This document shows, piece by piece, positions 17,034 through 25,077 of a stretch of 64,000 bases of DNA. Both the position numbers and the translations under genes were made by a program. The stretch lies in NCBI RefSeq assembly GCF_002221595.1, contig NZ_NHMP01000004.1:248001-312000 (forward strand), written 5' to 3'. The notes below the pieces were generated by a model. It was not told where the DNA came from, did not search any database, and worked only from the letters and a program-made list of their open reading frames with translations. Each line of letters starts with the position of its first letter. Within the stretch, counting starts at the first letter, position 1. This DNA comes from Turicimonas muris. GTDB taxonomy: Bacteria > Pseudomonadota > Gammaproteobacteria > Burkholderiales > Burkholderiaceae_F.

Positions 17034-18385
17034 CTAACTTCTCCAAGGATACCTCGGGTTTCAACCCGAGGAGGAATTGGACAGCTTTTCCAACTGTAGG
17101 AATAGCCATCCGAGTGTGTAATTAATCTGCAATAGCGATAGGAAATACCTTGTATGGTTTGGCCGGAGGTTTGAAGATTGAAAGATCCTGTTTTACGGAC
17201 AGCAACCTTTCCCACACACACGCCTTTTTTCTTGCCTTTCGGGATAATCGCTTTGACCATATCTCCGGTTGAAAATCCGTAAACTTTCTTCTGCCTCATG
17301 CAGATTCCTCGTGGGAATCCATACTTATCAGTTCTCGTTCTTTGATAGGCTCCACGGCCACAACATTTAATGTTCAGAACATTGAGGTTTCTCCAATTTG
17401 TCACTGATGGAACATTGCCCACACAGAGTGCATCTAGCCAATGCGCTTTTGGAATACCGAATTTTTTGCGGTTAAACTTAGTTAAAGCTCCTGAACCAAC
17501 TTCAAAGGGAAAACCAGTTGATTTCAGTTTGTTAAACAGTTTCCAACGGGTGGCATTAACAGAAGCTGCGTCTTTAAGCGGTTGTTTTAACTGATTCTTG
17601 ATTTGCCGCAGAACTTCCGGCTTGTCTTTCAGAAACTCCTCAATGCTCCTTGAGCCTTTCTTCTGATTGCATTGAACACAAGCTAAAACGAGATTGCTGA
17701 CTCTGTTAGAGCCGCCTTTGGATTTTGGTATTACATGATCGATATTAAGTGGGACATTGTCTGCTCCGCAGTAGATGCACTTGCGGCCGAATTTTTCAAG
17801 CAGATACTCCCGGAGTTCGTAACCAGTCAGCTCTCCTTGTTGATACTCAATCCCTTCAATTTTCGAGTTCTGGGTAAGCTGCGTATCGAACTTTACAAGC
17901 TCTTGGCTGATTCTTTCAACAGGGGTTATCTTGCGCAATCGAGAAACCCAAGAAAGAATGCTGTCTGGTCGATGCTGCAGGGAAGGAGCAAGCCACCCCT
18001 CTGCTCTCCTGCGGTTCAGGAACCGGGGTGAGCGGTAACGGAGATTACGGCTTCTTCGGCTGCGTCTCAAACAACGCCTCTTGTGGAGTGCATTGCGAAT
18101 CTGCTGACCTCGATGCTGAAGATTGATAAAGTACAAAGCATGATGCTCTTTGTTTTTCTCTTCCCGCACTAGAGCAATACCTGTCTCTTTGGAACCCGGA
18201 TCAATCTTGATAAGCATCGGTTGGACAGATGAGTTTTCCAGTTCACGATCCGTTAGACGGATTGTAAACGGGAAAACCTTATGGACCCGTGCCCGTCCTT
18301 TTTTCAGGAGTTTCCTTGCTCTTGCCGGATGACAGGGCATCAGGCGCCGGCCTTTCCTATCTAATACAAATACGAATGTCGTCAT
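17030..18385 (-). CDS. iscB: IscB: RNA-guided RuvC-HNH nuclease of the OMEGA type
   Basis: 451 residues with full IscB architecture. The N-terminal PLMP-type domain (VFVLDRKGRRLMPCHPARA) is followed by RuvC-I with Asp62 in KIDPGSKETG and an Arg-rich bridge helix at about 99-127 (RRCLRRSRRSRNLRYR). RuvC-II has Glu162 (ISQELVKFD). The HNH domain spans about 200-245, with Cys203/206 and Cys236/239 as a zinc site and catalytic His217 in NIDHVIP. RuvC-III has Asp318 (HWLDAL). The C-terminal domain contains GDMVKAIIPKGKKKG. All nuclease residues appear intact. IscB is the ancestor group of Cas9; it uses an upstream omega RNA to cut matching DNA, probably preserving the element after excision. The gene ends in TGA inside the element's right-end hairpin zone and overlaps the AraC start. 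No tnpA is nearby. Confidence 0.95.
   Translation of the reverse strand: MTTFVFVLDRKGRRLMPCHPARARKLLKKGRARVHKVFPFTIRLTDRELENSSVQPMLIKIDPGSKETGIALVREEKNKEHHALYFINLQHRGQQIRNALHKRRCLRRSRRSRNLRYRSPRFLNRRRAEGWLAPSLQHRPDSILSWVSRLRKITPVERISQELVKFDTQLTQNSKIEGIEYQQGELTGYELREYLLEKFGRKCIYCGADNVPLNIDHVIPKSKGGSNRVSNLVLACVQCNQKKGSRSIEEFLKDKPEVLRQIKNQLKQPLKDAASVNATRWKLFNKLKSTGFPFEVGSGALTKFNRKKFGIPKAHWLDALCVGNVPSVTNWRNLNVLNIKCCGRGAYQRTRTDKYGFPRGICMRQKKVYGFSTGDMVKAIIPKGKKKGVCVGKVAVRKTGSFNLQTSGQTIQGISYRYCRLITHSDGYSYSWKSCPIPPRVETRGILGEVR
17052..17071 (-). repeat. Right-end subterminal hairpin of the IscB element
   Basis: A perfect 9-bp palindrome, CCTCGGGTT then AACCCGAGG with a 2-base loop, lies inside the last codons of iscB. 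The left end of the element has a similar CCTCGGG-type hairpin at 18637-18656. Paired subterminal hairpins are what TnpA (Y1 HUH transposase) of IS200/IS605 elements recognises. Confidence 0.7.
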
Positions 18386-18667
18386 AAATAAATTACCTTA
18401 CGGTTACTGGACTTGTCTTTCGACTTGTCCGTGGCAAACACCTTTCGGTGTTGTTCCCCTCGCCAATGTTGCAGAGCGGCGTTTTGTTCCGAACCGTTTC
18501 GTACTTACCCATAGCTTGTCTGCTTTCGGAACTTTCAGGGTCCGGAGCTGAGGAAGCACCCCGGAGTGAGTCTTGAACCTCTTTGCAACGTAGTCAGCAT
18601 TGCTGACTGAAGCTGGTCAACCAGACTTTTGCAAGCCTCGGGCTTTTAGCCCGGGGTAGTTGACCAA
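18386..18667 (-). ncRNA. Omega RNA (HEARO-type) of IscB
   Basis: About 280 nt of non-coding, strongly structured DNA directly 5' of iscB, the standard location. On the minus strand I can pair: 5' arm 18666-18659 (TGGTCAAC) with GTTGACCA near 18620; hairpin 18639-18653 (CGGGCT/AGCCCG); hairpin 18593-18607 (GTCAGC/GCTGAC); long-range stem 18579-18589 with 18468-18476 (CTCTTTGCAAC/GTTGCAGAG); stem 18486-18493 with 18535-18542 (GTTCCGAA/TTCGGAAC); hairpin 18437-18452 (AACACC/GGTGTT); and hairpin 18409-18430 with an internal loop. This density of long-range and local pairing, plus its position, supports the call. Family knowledge: IscB needs this RNA for guided cleavage. Confidence 0.85.
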
Positions 18668-18686
18668 ATTGATTATTTCAGAGATC
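18667..18686 (-). other. Predicted guide segment of the omega RNA
   Basis: In IscB systems the guide is the 16-20 nt immediately 5' of the scaffold and comes from DNA flanking the element's left end. Reading the minus strand just before the first scaffold stem gives TCTCTGAAATAATCAATT. It would match the element's own empty insertion site. The boundary may be off by a few bases. Confidence 0.6.
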
Positions 18687-18998
18687 TATTTGATGAAAAA
18701 GGAATATTGGTACAAACGACAATTACACATCTGGGACCTCAGCCGTAGAAGTAGCCGTAAGGGAAATTCCGACTTTAAATAATACTTTCTCCATCGGGCT
18801 TTTCACTTTTTCATCCAGCAGGACAGTCCTATCTTCTTCCTTTGAGTCCTCAACTTCTTACTTCTTTTTATTATCCTAATCAAGACTCTTGCGTGATGGG
18901 AACGCCAAAACCTTCTAAGACAATCCATCGAACTTTCTGTTCTGCTTGCAATCTTTCACCAATAGCTTTTCCCAGAAAAATGTGTAAAACTTTCTCAG
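18687..18998. other. Intergenic region between IscB element and sensor kinase
   Basis: About 310 bp. It should contain the promoter of the omega RNA/iscB unit (unless guide transcription starts further out) and of the plus-strand ttrS-like gene. I see no confident gene. Short coding-like stretches on the minus strand (for example a frame ending in VRWIVLEGFGVPITQES, about 18883-19011) could be a decayed gene. Confidence 0.4.
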
Positions 18999-20780
18999 AT
19001 GAACACGGCATTTCTCAAACAGAAGTTACTTCTTCTTTGCTTTCTATTCCTTGCTTCTATTACACAAGCAAAAGAAGAAATCACTATTGGCCTCATTGAT
19101 ACGTTTGATCCCGACTTTTATCTCGAGACTTTTGTACCAACTGTCGAGCATTTGCAAAAAGAGTTGCCTAACTACAAACTAAAAATCATTGAGATATCAC
19201 CGAAAAACATCATTGAAGAGACTGAAAAACTTAAACCTCAATTCCTTATAGCGTCAGCGGGCGACTTCTCTACCTTAATGAGCTTAAAAGGAGCGCAACA
19301 GATAGCTACAGTAAAACGTCCTCAAGCCATCAACGCTGAAAAAGCCGTTTTTGCAGCTTTTGTCGTCAAAAATGATCGGAAAGACCTTCAGACTCTCCGA
19401 GATCTAGAAAATAAAACCGCAGCTGCGGCTACCGAAACTGACTTTGAAGGTTGGCTCGTTCCTCTCGGCGAAATTGCCGATGCCGGATTCAATCCGGAAA
19501 AATTCTTCAAAAATGTTAAGTTCACGGAACATCAGTTCCCGGATGTCCTGACTCATCTAAAAGTCGGAAATGTCGACGTGGGAATTTTTGGGCCATGCCA
19601 ATTAGAGCGATTGGCAGAAAACGGAGAAATTAATAAATCAGATTTTCGAGTGATAGGACTTAAGGATCCGAAAGAGTTATGCGCACGGTCCACGAAAATG
19701 TATCCGGACGTCGTGTTTTGTTCGATGGACGGCGCACCCTCTCAAGCAGTGAAAGCCATTACGCTTTCCCTGCTCTCTTTTCCTCCTCAGCAAAATAATT
19801 TTGAATGGATTCCGGCAAGCAGTTTTTATCAGGTTTTTGAATTGCTGAAATCTTTAAAGCTCGGTCCGTACCGGCATTTAAGAGAAACTACCGTTAAAGA
19901 CTTTCTGGCTGCGCATAAACTCGAAATCGGGCTCTTTTTTGCGCTGGTAATTGCCGTGCTGATTCACATCGTCCGCGTCAATATGCTGGTTCGCCTTCGG
20001 ACGGAAGAACTTAAAGCTTCTATTGCCGAACAGCATTTAATCGAGTCACGAGCATTGGAAAACCGCGAACGGCTCGAGATGCTGGAAAAAAGCCGCGTAA
20101 TCTCTCAGCTAAGCTCCATGTTTGCTCACGAAGTTAAACAGCCAATCACCAATATCCTTTATTACACCAGCGGTTTGAAAGTTCTTCTTGAAAAACTAAA
20201 AATAAAAGATAACCAAGTAGAAATGGTACTGGATAAGCTCAGAGAACAAGCCCTGCGGACCGCCGATATTGTTGACCACGTAAGAAGCTACGCCAAACAC
20301 AGACCGTCTAAAGAAGTTGAGTTCGATTTAATCCCAACCGTCCTGCGTGCTTTGAAAAGTATTAAAGAGCAAGAAAGAAAAGGCGTAGAAGTTAGAACTG
20401 TTTTTCCTAGCGAAAGCATTTCAGCTAAGGGAGATCCCTTTGAGATTGAATTGGTAGTTCTTAACCTTCTCAAGAATGCCCTTAGTGCCGTCAAGGACGT
20501 ATCATCCCCGGAAGTCACTATTACGATTACAGAAAATGAAGATAAGATCCGCGTTCATATTGCCGACAACGGCCCTGCTCTTTCTGATGAACAGTTTGAA
20601 AAACTAGGGAAGCCCATCCAAAGCAAGAAATCCGACGGATTAGGAATCGGCCTCTCAATTGCTCTTAGTATCATCGAAAGCCACGGAGGCCACTTGACCT
20701 TTTCCAGAAACCAACCGAACGGCTTGATCGTAAGCTTCTCTGTAGAATACGCTGCGAATAAGGAGAACCACAATGGCTAA
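18999..20780 (+). CDS. TtrS-like sensor histidine kinase with periplasmic PhnD-type binding domain
   Basis: 593 residues. A signal/anchor segment (KLLLLCFLFLASITQA) precedes a periplasmic substrate-binding domain of the PhnD/TtrS type (about residues 25-295, EITIGLIDTFDPDFY at its start). A membrane helix lies near 309-329 (IGLFFALVIAVLIHIV). Then come a dimerisation/phosphoacceptor H-box FAHEVKQPITNILYY with the phosphorylated His, N-box LLKNALSAV, G1 ADNGPAL and G2 GLGIGLSIAL of the HATPase domain. TtrS senses tetrathionate in Salmonella; the ligand here could be another electron acceptor, given the flavoproteins downstream. It overlaps the response regulator by 8 bp. The ATG at 18999 lacks a clear SD. 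Confidence 0.85.
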   Translation: MNTAFLKQKLLLLCFLFLASITQAKEEITIGLIDTFDPDFYLETFVPTVEHLQKELPNYKLKIIEISPKNIIEETEKLKPQFLIASAGDFSTLMSLKGAQQIATVKRPQAINAEKAVFAAFVVKNDRKDLQTLRDLENKTAAAATETDFEGWLVPLGEIADAGFNPEKFFKNVKFTEHQFPDVLTHLKVGNVDVGIFGPCQLERLAENGEINKSDFRVIGLKDPKELCARSTKMYPDVVFCSMDGAPSQAVKAITLSLLSFPPQQNNFEWIPASSFYQVFELLKSLKLGPYRHLRETTVKDFLAAHKLEIGLFFALVIAVLIHIVRVNMLVRLRTEELKASIAEQHLIESRALENRERLEMLEKSRVISQLSSMFAHEVKQPITNILYYTSGLKVLLEKLKIKDNQVEMVLDKLREQALRTADIVDHVRSYAKHRPSKEVEFDLIPTVLRALKSIKEQERKGVEVRTVFPSESISAKGDPFEIELVVLNLLKNALSAVKDVSSPEVTITITENEDKIRVHIADNGPALSDEQFEKLGKPIQSKKSDGLGIGLSIALSIIESHGGHLTFSRNQPNGLIVSFSVEYAANKENHNG

Positions 20781-21396
20781 CCTAACACCTCTCGTCCGTA
20801 TCGTTGACGATGATCCCACTATTTGTGACTCTCAGTCTTTCTTTTTGCAGTTAGCCGGCTGGCAAACCGTCACCTACCAGGATCCCGTAACCTTTTTGGA
20901 ACGAGACGATTGGGATCGGCCGGGATGCATTATCTTGGATGTGAGAATGCCTTCTCTCTCTGGATTGGAAGTGCAGCAGGAATTGAATAAACGCGGCGTT
21001 GATTTGCCGATCATTTTTCTCTCGGCCCACGGTGACATTGAGATGGCGATGAATTGCGTTGAGCAAGGAGCTTTCAATTTTCTAGTTAAACCTCCTATCC
21101 CAGAGAAGCTTAAGGATTTAGTTGAGAAAGCCATCAAACTGAATAAGTCTCAGAGAAAAATAAAAAAGGAAACCGAAGAACTACAGAAACTTTTTAGTCA
21201 GCTGACGTCGACCGAGCAAATGGTAGCCCGTCAGGTAGCTAAAGGTTTAACCAACAAAATGATCGGCGAAGTATTGGATATGTCGGAAAGGACCGTTCAA
21301 TCACATCGGAGCAAAGTTTTTGCAAAGCTGGACGTTGGAAATGCAGTAGAACTTTTCCAATTCCTTAGCGACATGGATAATTCCTCAAACCTGTAA
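20773..21396 (+). CDS. TtrR-like response regulator (REC plus LuxR-type HTH)
   Basis: 207 residues. The receiver domain (about 5-120) has acidic pocket DDDP near the N-terminus, phospho-acceptor Asp in CIILDVRMPSLSG, Ser/Thr switch in FLSAHGD and Lys in FLVKPP. The C-terminal LuxR-type HTH is LTSTEQMVARQVAKGLTNKM then MSERTVQSHRSKVFAKL. It belongs to the FixJ/TtrR group and is the cognate partner of the overlapping kinase. It ends 12 bp before the flavoprotein gene, so that operon is its most likely target. The palindrome at 22861 is a candidate site. Confidence 0.88.
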   Translation: MANLTPLVRIVDDDPTICDSQSFFLQLAGWQTVTYQDPVTFLERDDWDRPGCIILDVRMPSLSGLEVQQELNKRGVDLPIIFLSAHGDIEMAMNCVEQGAFNFLVKPPIPEKLKDLVEKAIKLNKSQRKIKKETEELQKLFSQLTSTEQMVARQVAKGLTNKMIGEVLDMSERTVQSHRSKVFAKLDVGNAVELFQFLSDMDNSSNL

Positions 21397-21408
21397 CCGA
21401 ACAAAAAG

Positions 21409-22797
21409 ATGAAACGCCGCACACTAAACTCTTTACTTGCCTTCTTCAGCTTAGGTTTCGGTTTTGCCCCTTCTATTGTTGAAGCCGCTGTTACTTCCTG
21501 CGATGTGCTTGTAGTTGGCTCAGGCGCTGCCGGTCTTTCGGCTGCTTTAGAAGCTGCTGACGCCGGATGCAAAGTTATCCTTTTAGAAAAAGAAGCCTTC
21601 GTCGGCGGAGATACTCTGCGTTCAGGCGGGTTTTACAATGCTCCCGATCCAAAAATCCAAGAGCTCATTCATGTGACCGATAGTCCGGAATTCTTCTATC
21701 AACAACTTGAAGAATCAGCCCATGGAAAGGGCGATCCGGCCTTACGCAAAATACTTGCTTATAACTCAGTCGACACCTTGGAGTGGCTGAAGAAACAAGG
21801 TGTGGTCTTTGAAGAAAGAGTATTTCAAATTTACGGTTCCAAACACCCGAGAAGCCACAAACCAAGCCTCATCAGCGGCACTTCATATATCCAAAAATTA
21901 TCTGAAGCCTGCCTTCAACGCGGGGTTAAGATAATGACAGGTTCCTACTTCTCGGACTTTATTGTTGAAGGTTCAAATGTTATCGGCGCTTTTGTAGAAC
22001 ACAAAGGCATGCGCCAGCAGATTTATGCCAAAACAATTGTATTGGCGGCGGGCGGATTCGGAAATAATCCGGAAATGGTCAAACGGTATGTTCCAAGCCT
22101 TAAATTCGTATTTTCTGATTCTCGCGGGCACGGAAGTGTCCTGCAGAAGGCAATTGATCTCGGCTTAAAGGCGGAAAACATGGATATCGTGGAATGCGTC
22201 CCGGAAGGATCGTTTCTTGATCAGTTCTCGGCCCGTATTTATGTTTTTGTGAAGAACACGTTTTTCGTTAATGAAAATGGAGAACGATTCGTTGATGAAG
22301 CCGCTCAGCGCAATGTCATCAGCAAAGCGCTTATCGCACAAGGCAACAAAAGATGCTACACAATCGTAGGATCGGAAAACATTTCGAAGATGGGCAAAGA
22401 CTTGAGAAAAAACCTTTACCGAGCCTATTTCGCCGGACAAGTTTGGAAGGCCAACACATTGGAAGAATTGTGCGAAATCATAAAAATTCCGTTTGCACCA
22501 ATCAAAGCCTATGTTGAACAGGGAGACAGCTCAAAAACTCCCTCAGAGCCTCCTTTCTGGGCTGTGCGAATGTATCCCTGGATTCACTATACTTTAGGCG
22601 GCCTCTCTATCAACACGGACGCCAACTGTCTTACCACATCCGGACAACCGATTCCCAATTTATTTGCCGCCGGTCAGATAACCGGGAACGTTCACGGAGA
22701 AAATAGACTCGGCGGATGCGGACTGACCGATGCTTTTGTTTTTGGAAGAATCGCGGGACAAAACGCAGCAAAATTTGCAAAATCCCTAGCACAGTAA
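21409..22797 (+). CDS. Exported fumarate reductase/urocanate reductase-type FAD flavoprotein
   Basis: 462 residues with a Sec-type signal peptide (RRTLNSLLAFFSLGFGFAPS, cleavage near VEA). The FAD-binding Rossmann motif is VVGSGAAGLSAALEAADAG. It keeps residues diagnostic of flavocytochrome c-type reductases: IHYTLGGLSI (substrate His) and TGNVHGENRLGGCGLTDAF (catalytic Arg in NRLGG). There is no haem domain in the chain, so electrons must come from a separate cytochrome, and the tetrahaem protein encoded at 26.6 kb is a candidate. It is the third gene of a unit with the TtrSR-like pair. Substrate is probably a small unsaturated acid such as fumarate, urocanate or an acrylate; this is an inference. 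Confidence 0.85.
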   Translation: MKRRTLNSLLAFFSLGFGFAPSIVEAAVTSCDVLVVGSGAAGLSAALEAADAGCKVILLEKEAFVGGDTLRSGGFYNAPDPKIQELIHVTDSPEFFYQQLEESAHGKGDPALRKILAYNSVDTLEWLKKQGVVFEERVFQIYGSKHPRSHKPSLISGTSYIQKLSEACLQRGVKIMTGSYFSDFIVEGSNVIGAFVEHKGMRQQIYAKTIVLAAGGFGNNPEMVKRYVPSLKFVFSDSRGHGSVLQKAIDLGLKAENMDIVECVPEGSFLDQFSARIYVFVKNTFFVNENGERFVDEAAQRNVISKALIAQGNKRCYTIVGSENISKMGKDLRKNLYRAYFAGQVWKANTLEELCEIIKIPFAPIKAYVEQGDSSKTPSEPPFWAVRMYPWIHYTLGGLSINTDANCLTTSGQPIPNLFAAGQITGNVHGENRLGGCGLTDAFVFGRIAGQNAAKFAKSLAQ

Positions 22798-22860
22798 AAT
22801 TCAAAAATCAATAGATCTTTAACTGACGACTTGGAAAACGTAACAAATTAAGATTTCTCC

Positions 22861-22877
22861 ATACTTTCGATAAGTAT
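22861..22877 (+). promoter_or_regulatory. Palindrome upstream of the second flavoprotein's original start
   Basis: ATACTT and AAGTAT form a perfect 6-bp inverted repeat with a 5-bp spacer, 20 bp before the original ATG. It could be an operator for the TtrR-like regulator. No protein-DNA evidence is available from sequence alone. Confidence 0.4.
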
Positions 22878-22893
22878 ATTGACACAAGGAGAA

Positions 22894-23008
22894 AAAATGA
22901 ACACTTCCAGACGTTCTCTTTTGAAAGGCGGAATCATTGCATCAATGGCTACCGGCTTTGCAGCCATGCCCGCTATAGCTTCTGCAGCAGAAGAAACAAA
23001 GTTTCCTC
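22894..23008 (+). repeat. 115-bp direct repeat, left copy (IS target duplication)
   Basis: Identical at every base to 25101-25215. The two copies lie directly outside the IS at 23009-25100. Members of the IS1634 family are known to create long, variable target duplications, so this is best read as a target-site duplication of about 115 bp. The boundary is ambiguous by 1-2 bp. Confidence 0.9.
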
Positions 23009-23037
23009 CTGTCTTTAATACTTTTTATTTAGTCTGA
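22897..23037 (+). pseudogene. Truncated 5' copy of the Tat-exported flavoprotein gene
   Basis: This is the original start region: AAGGAG SD, ATG, and the complete twin-arginine signal (SRRSLLKGG through AIASAAEE). After the 115-bp repeat the frame enters the IS and stops at TGA 23035-23037, giving a 46-residue signal-peptide-only product. It keeps the native RBS and presumably the native promoter, while the intact gene body lies beyond the IS. Confidence 0.85.
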
Positions 23038-23045
23038 TCCGTTTT

Positions 23046-23070
23046 GAACCCCGATGGGTTCTTTATTTTT
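23046..23070 (+). terminator. Terminator inside the left IS end
   Basis: GAACCC (23046-23051) and GGGTTC (23056-23061) with a 4-base loop, followed by a T-rich run. It would stop transcripts entering from the flavoprotein's native promoter. Confidence 0.7.
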
Positions 23071-23142
23071 GCCTAAATTTATTTTCTAATAATATGTATT
23101 AACTGTAGTATAATTAGCTTAATGATAAATCTTGGGGGTCCT

Positions 23143-25032
23143 ATGCGTTATAGGTTGGGGTTTAGTTCTAACAAAGACAGTTCTAGTGTTTATATCGAGT
23201 GTTCTATTCGAAAGCCAGGTGTCAAACATCCCGTTCGAGAAATCATTAAACGCTTTGGAAAGAAAAAAGACCTCTTAGCTAAAGACCCTGCGGCACTACA
23301 AAAGATCCAAGAAGAGGTTGACCGGATGAACCTCAACTGTGAGGGTAGGAAACTGCTTTCCACTCCCACTTCTCTTGAGTTACTTTCTAAAGATTTATCC
23401 GAGCTTCTTCAACGACAAACTTTGGATCCTAGTGCCGTTTTTTGTACTCGTAGTGCCGGCTATCTTATCTTGCGCCGCCTCTATGATGAACTTAAATTGG
23501 ATGCTAAGTTCGATTACATTGCAACGAAAGGCTCTTTCAAGTATGACTTAGCAGAAATTGCCAAGGAACTAATTTTGCTCAGAATTCTTGCCCCGTCCTC
23601 CAAGAGACGTTCCTCAATCGAAGGACCCGAGCGTTATCTTGGCATGGAGTTTGATAATCTAAATCAAATCTACAAAGCTCTGGATGTACTCTGTGCGAAT
23701 AAAAGCGACATCATCCGATACTGGAATCGTCAAATCAGCAAGCTGGTTCCCGACAGGGATACTTCGATTTGTCTTTATGACATAACTACATATGCCTTTG
23801 AGAGTACCGATCAAGATGCGCTAAGAGATTTTGGCTATTCCAAGGACAAGAAATTTAATGAAGTCCAAGTAGTTATGGGATTAGCTACGGACAAACAAGG
23901 CTTGCCCCTCGACTATGGTCTCTACAGAGGCAATCAGGCTGAGGGGGCTACTATGGTGCCCTTTGTTAGTGAACTAAAGAAGAAATTTAATGTTAAAAGC
24001 TTCACGGTAGTTGCCGATAGAGGTCTGAACAGCCAAGCTAATATCGACGCTCTGATAAAACTCGGAGATAACTACGTTCTAGCCTCCAAGATAAGAGGCG
24101 CAAGCAGCGATATACAAAGAGAAGTTCTCTCTGAGGAAGGCAGAGTTCCAATACAGAAAGTCTCCGAAGACGGGGAAATCTTAGACTTCGGCTGGTACAA
24201 AGAAATTCAATTGAACGGTCCTATCAGCTACGAGTCGCCGGAATACGTCTTTGAAGACGGTGACAAAGAGAAAGAAAAGCAACTTGAGAAAAACTTAAAC
24301 CATACAAAAACGAAATCTGGGAAATACGTAAAAAGCCAATTAAAACGCAGACTCATCGTTACCTGGACCGAGGCCAGAGCCAGAAAAGACAGAAAAGACC
24401 GAGAAAGGTTAATCAAGAAAGCTCAGGAGCTAGTTGGAAAACCTTCTAAGATCAAGACCTCATTCAAAAGAGGAGGAAGAAGTTTTATTCTCTTAGATAT
24501 GGATTTGGAGACTGCAAGAATAAATGAATCACTAATTGCAGCACAGGAGCAATTTGATGGAATTCATGTTATCGAAACATCATTGAGTTCACCTGCTTCA
24601 GAAGTGGTAAGAATCTATAAAAACTTATGGAGAATTGAAGATAGTTTCCGCCATTTAAAAAGTACTTTTGAGGCAAGACCAGTATATTTACGGCTGCCGG
24701 ATCATGTGCGCGGACACTTCCTAATCTGCTTTTTAGCTTTATGCGTCCATCGTTATTTGGAATATAAACTTCGGGCAAATAATACTCCGGCCACGACCGA
24801 TGGAATTATCAGAGGACTGAACCGAGCCACGATATCATTGATTAATCCAACCTCCGGGATTGAGTTTTACGGCACCGCTGGCTTTGACTCTACAGTACGA
24901 AACATTATGAATCTAGTTGGCTTGACGCCTCCAAATACTTACGAAGACCCAAGCGCTTTGAGGAAGAAAATGCGACTCTATACTTCTGTCAAAGATTTAT
25001 TCTCTTCTACTACAATAAGTTTAGAAAATTAA
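23143..25032 (+). CDS. IS1634-family DDE transposase
   Basis: About 629 residues. DDE core: first Asp in ICLYDITTYAFES, second in FTVVADRGLNSQAN, and Glu in the C-terminal YKNLWRIEDSFRHLK (Y-(2)-R-(3)-E-type signature). The motif FNEVQVVMGLATDKQGLPLDY is typical of IS1634 relatives. I chose the ATG at 23143 (GGGG shortly upstream); an in-frame ATG at 23122 would sit almost on the predicted transcription start. The frame is intact, so the element may still move. It is distinct from the 580-residue transposase at 12.1 kb. Confidence 0.88.
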   Translation: MRYRLGFSSNKDSSSVYIECSIRKPGVKHPVREIIKRFGKKKDLLAKDPAALQKIQEEVDRMNLNCEGRKLLSTPTSLELLSKDLSELLQRQTLDPSAVFCTRSAGYLILRRLYDELKLDAKFDYIATKGSFKYDLAEIAKELILLRILAPSSKRRSSIEGPERYLGMEFDNLNQIYKALDVLCANKSDIIRYWNRQISKLVPDRDTSICLYDITTYAFESTDQDALRDFGYSKDKKFNEVQVVMGLATDKQGLPLDYGLYRGNQAEGATMVPFVSELKKKFNVKSFTVVADRGLNSQANIDALIKLGDNYVLASKIRGASSDIQREVLSEEGRVPIQKVSEDGEILDFGWYKEIQLNGPISYESPEYVFEDGDKEKEKQLEKNLNHTKTKSGKYVKSQLKRRLIVTWTEARARKDRKDRERLIKKAQELVGKPSKIKTSFKRGGRSFILLDMDLETARINESLIAAQEQFDGIHVIETSLSSPASEVVRIYKNLWRIEDSFRHLKSTFEARPVYLRLPDHVRGHFLICFLALCVHRYLEYKLRANNTPATTDGIIRGLNRATISLINPTSGIEFYGTAGFDSTVRNIMNLVGLTPPNTYEDPSALRKKMRLYTSVKDLFSSTTISLEN

Positions 25033-25056
25033 GAAAAAGAGAAACTAGAGCTGACG

Positions 25057-25077
25057 GGGCCTCACAGGCCCTTTTTT
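25057..25077 (+). terminator. Terminator inside the right IS end
   Basis: GGGCCT (25057-25062), loop CAC, AGGCCC (25066-25071) and six Ts. It lies 26 bp before the restored flavoprotein ATG and should block read-through from the transposase. Confidence 0.85.

Larger units (their letters stand above)
17034..18667 (-). mobile_element. Non-autonomous IS200/IS605-like element carrying omega RNA and iscB
   Basis: The unit runs on the minus strand from the base of the omega RNA stem (about 18667) through iscB to just past its stop (about 17030). Both ends carry similar CCTCGGG hairpins, there are no long terminal inverted repeats, and no target duplication is visible, all typical of IS605-type single-strand transposition. 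There is no tnpA, so mobilisation would need a transposase in trans. Exact ends cannot be fixed without an empty site; they are good to perhaps 10-20 bp. Confidence 0.65.

Noticed and set aside
18386-18667. CRISPR array or tracrRNA next to the RuvC-HNH protein
   Set aside because: No direct repeats with spacers; protein length and PLMP domain indicate IscB rather than Cas9, and the RNA is an omega RNA.
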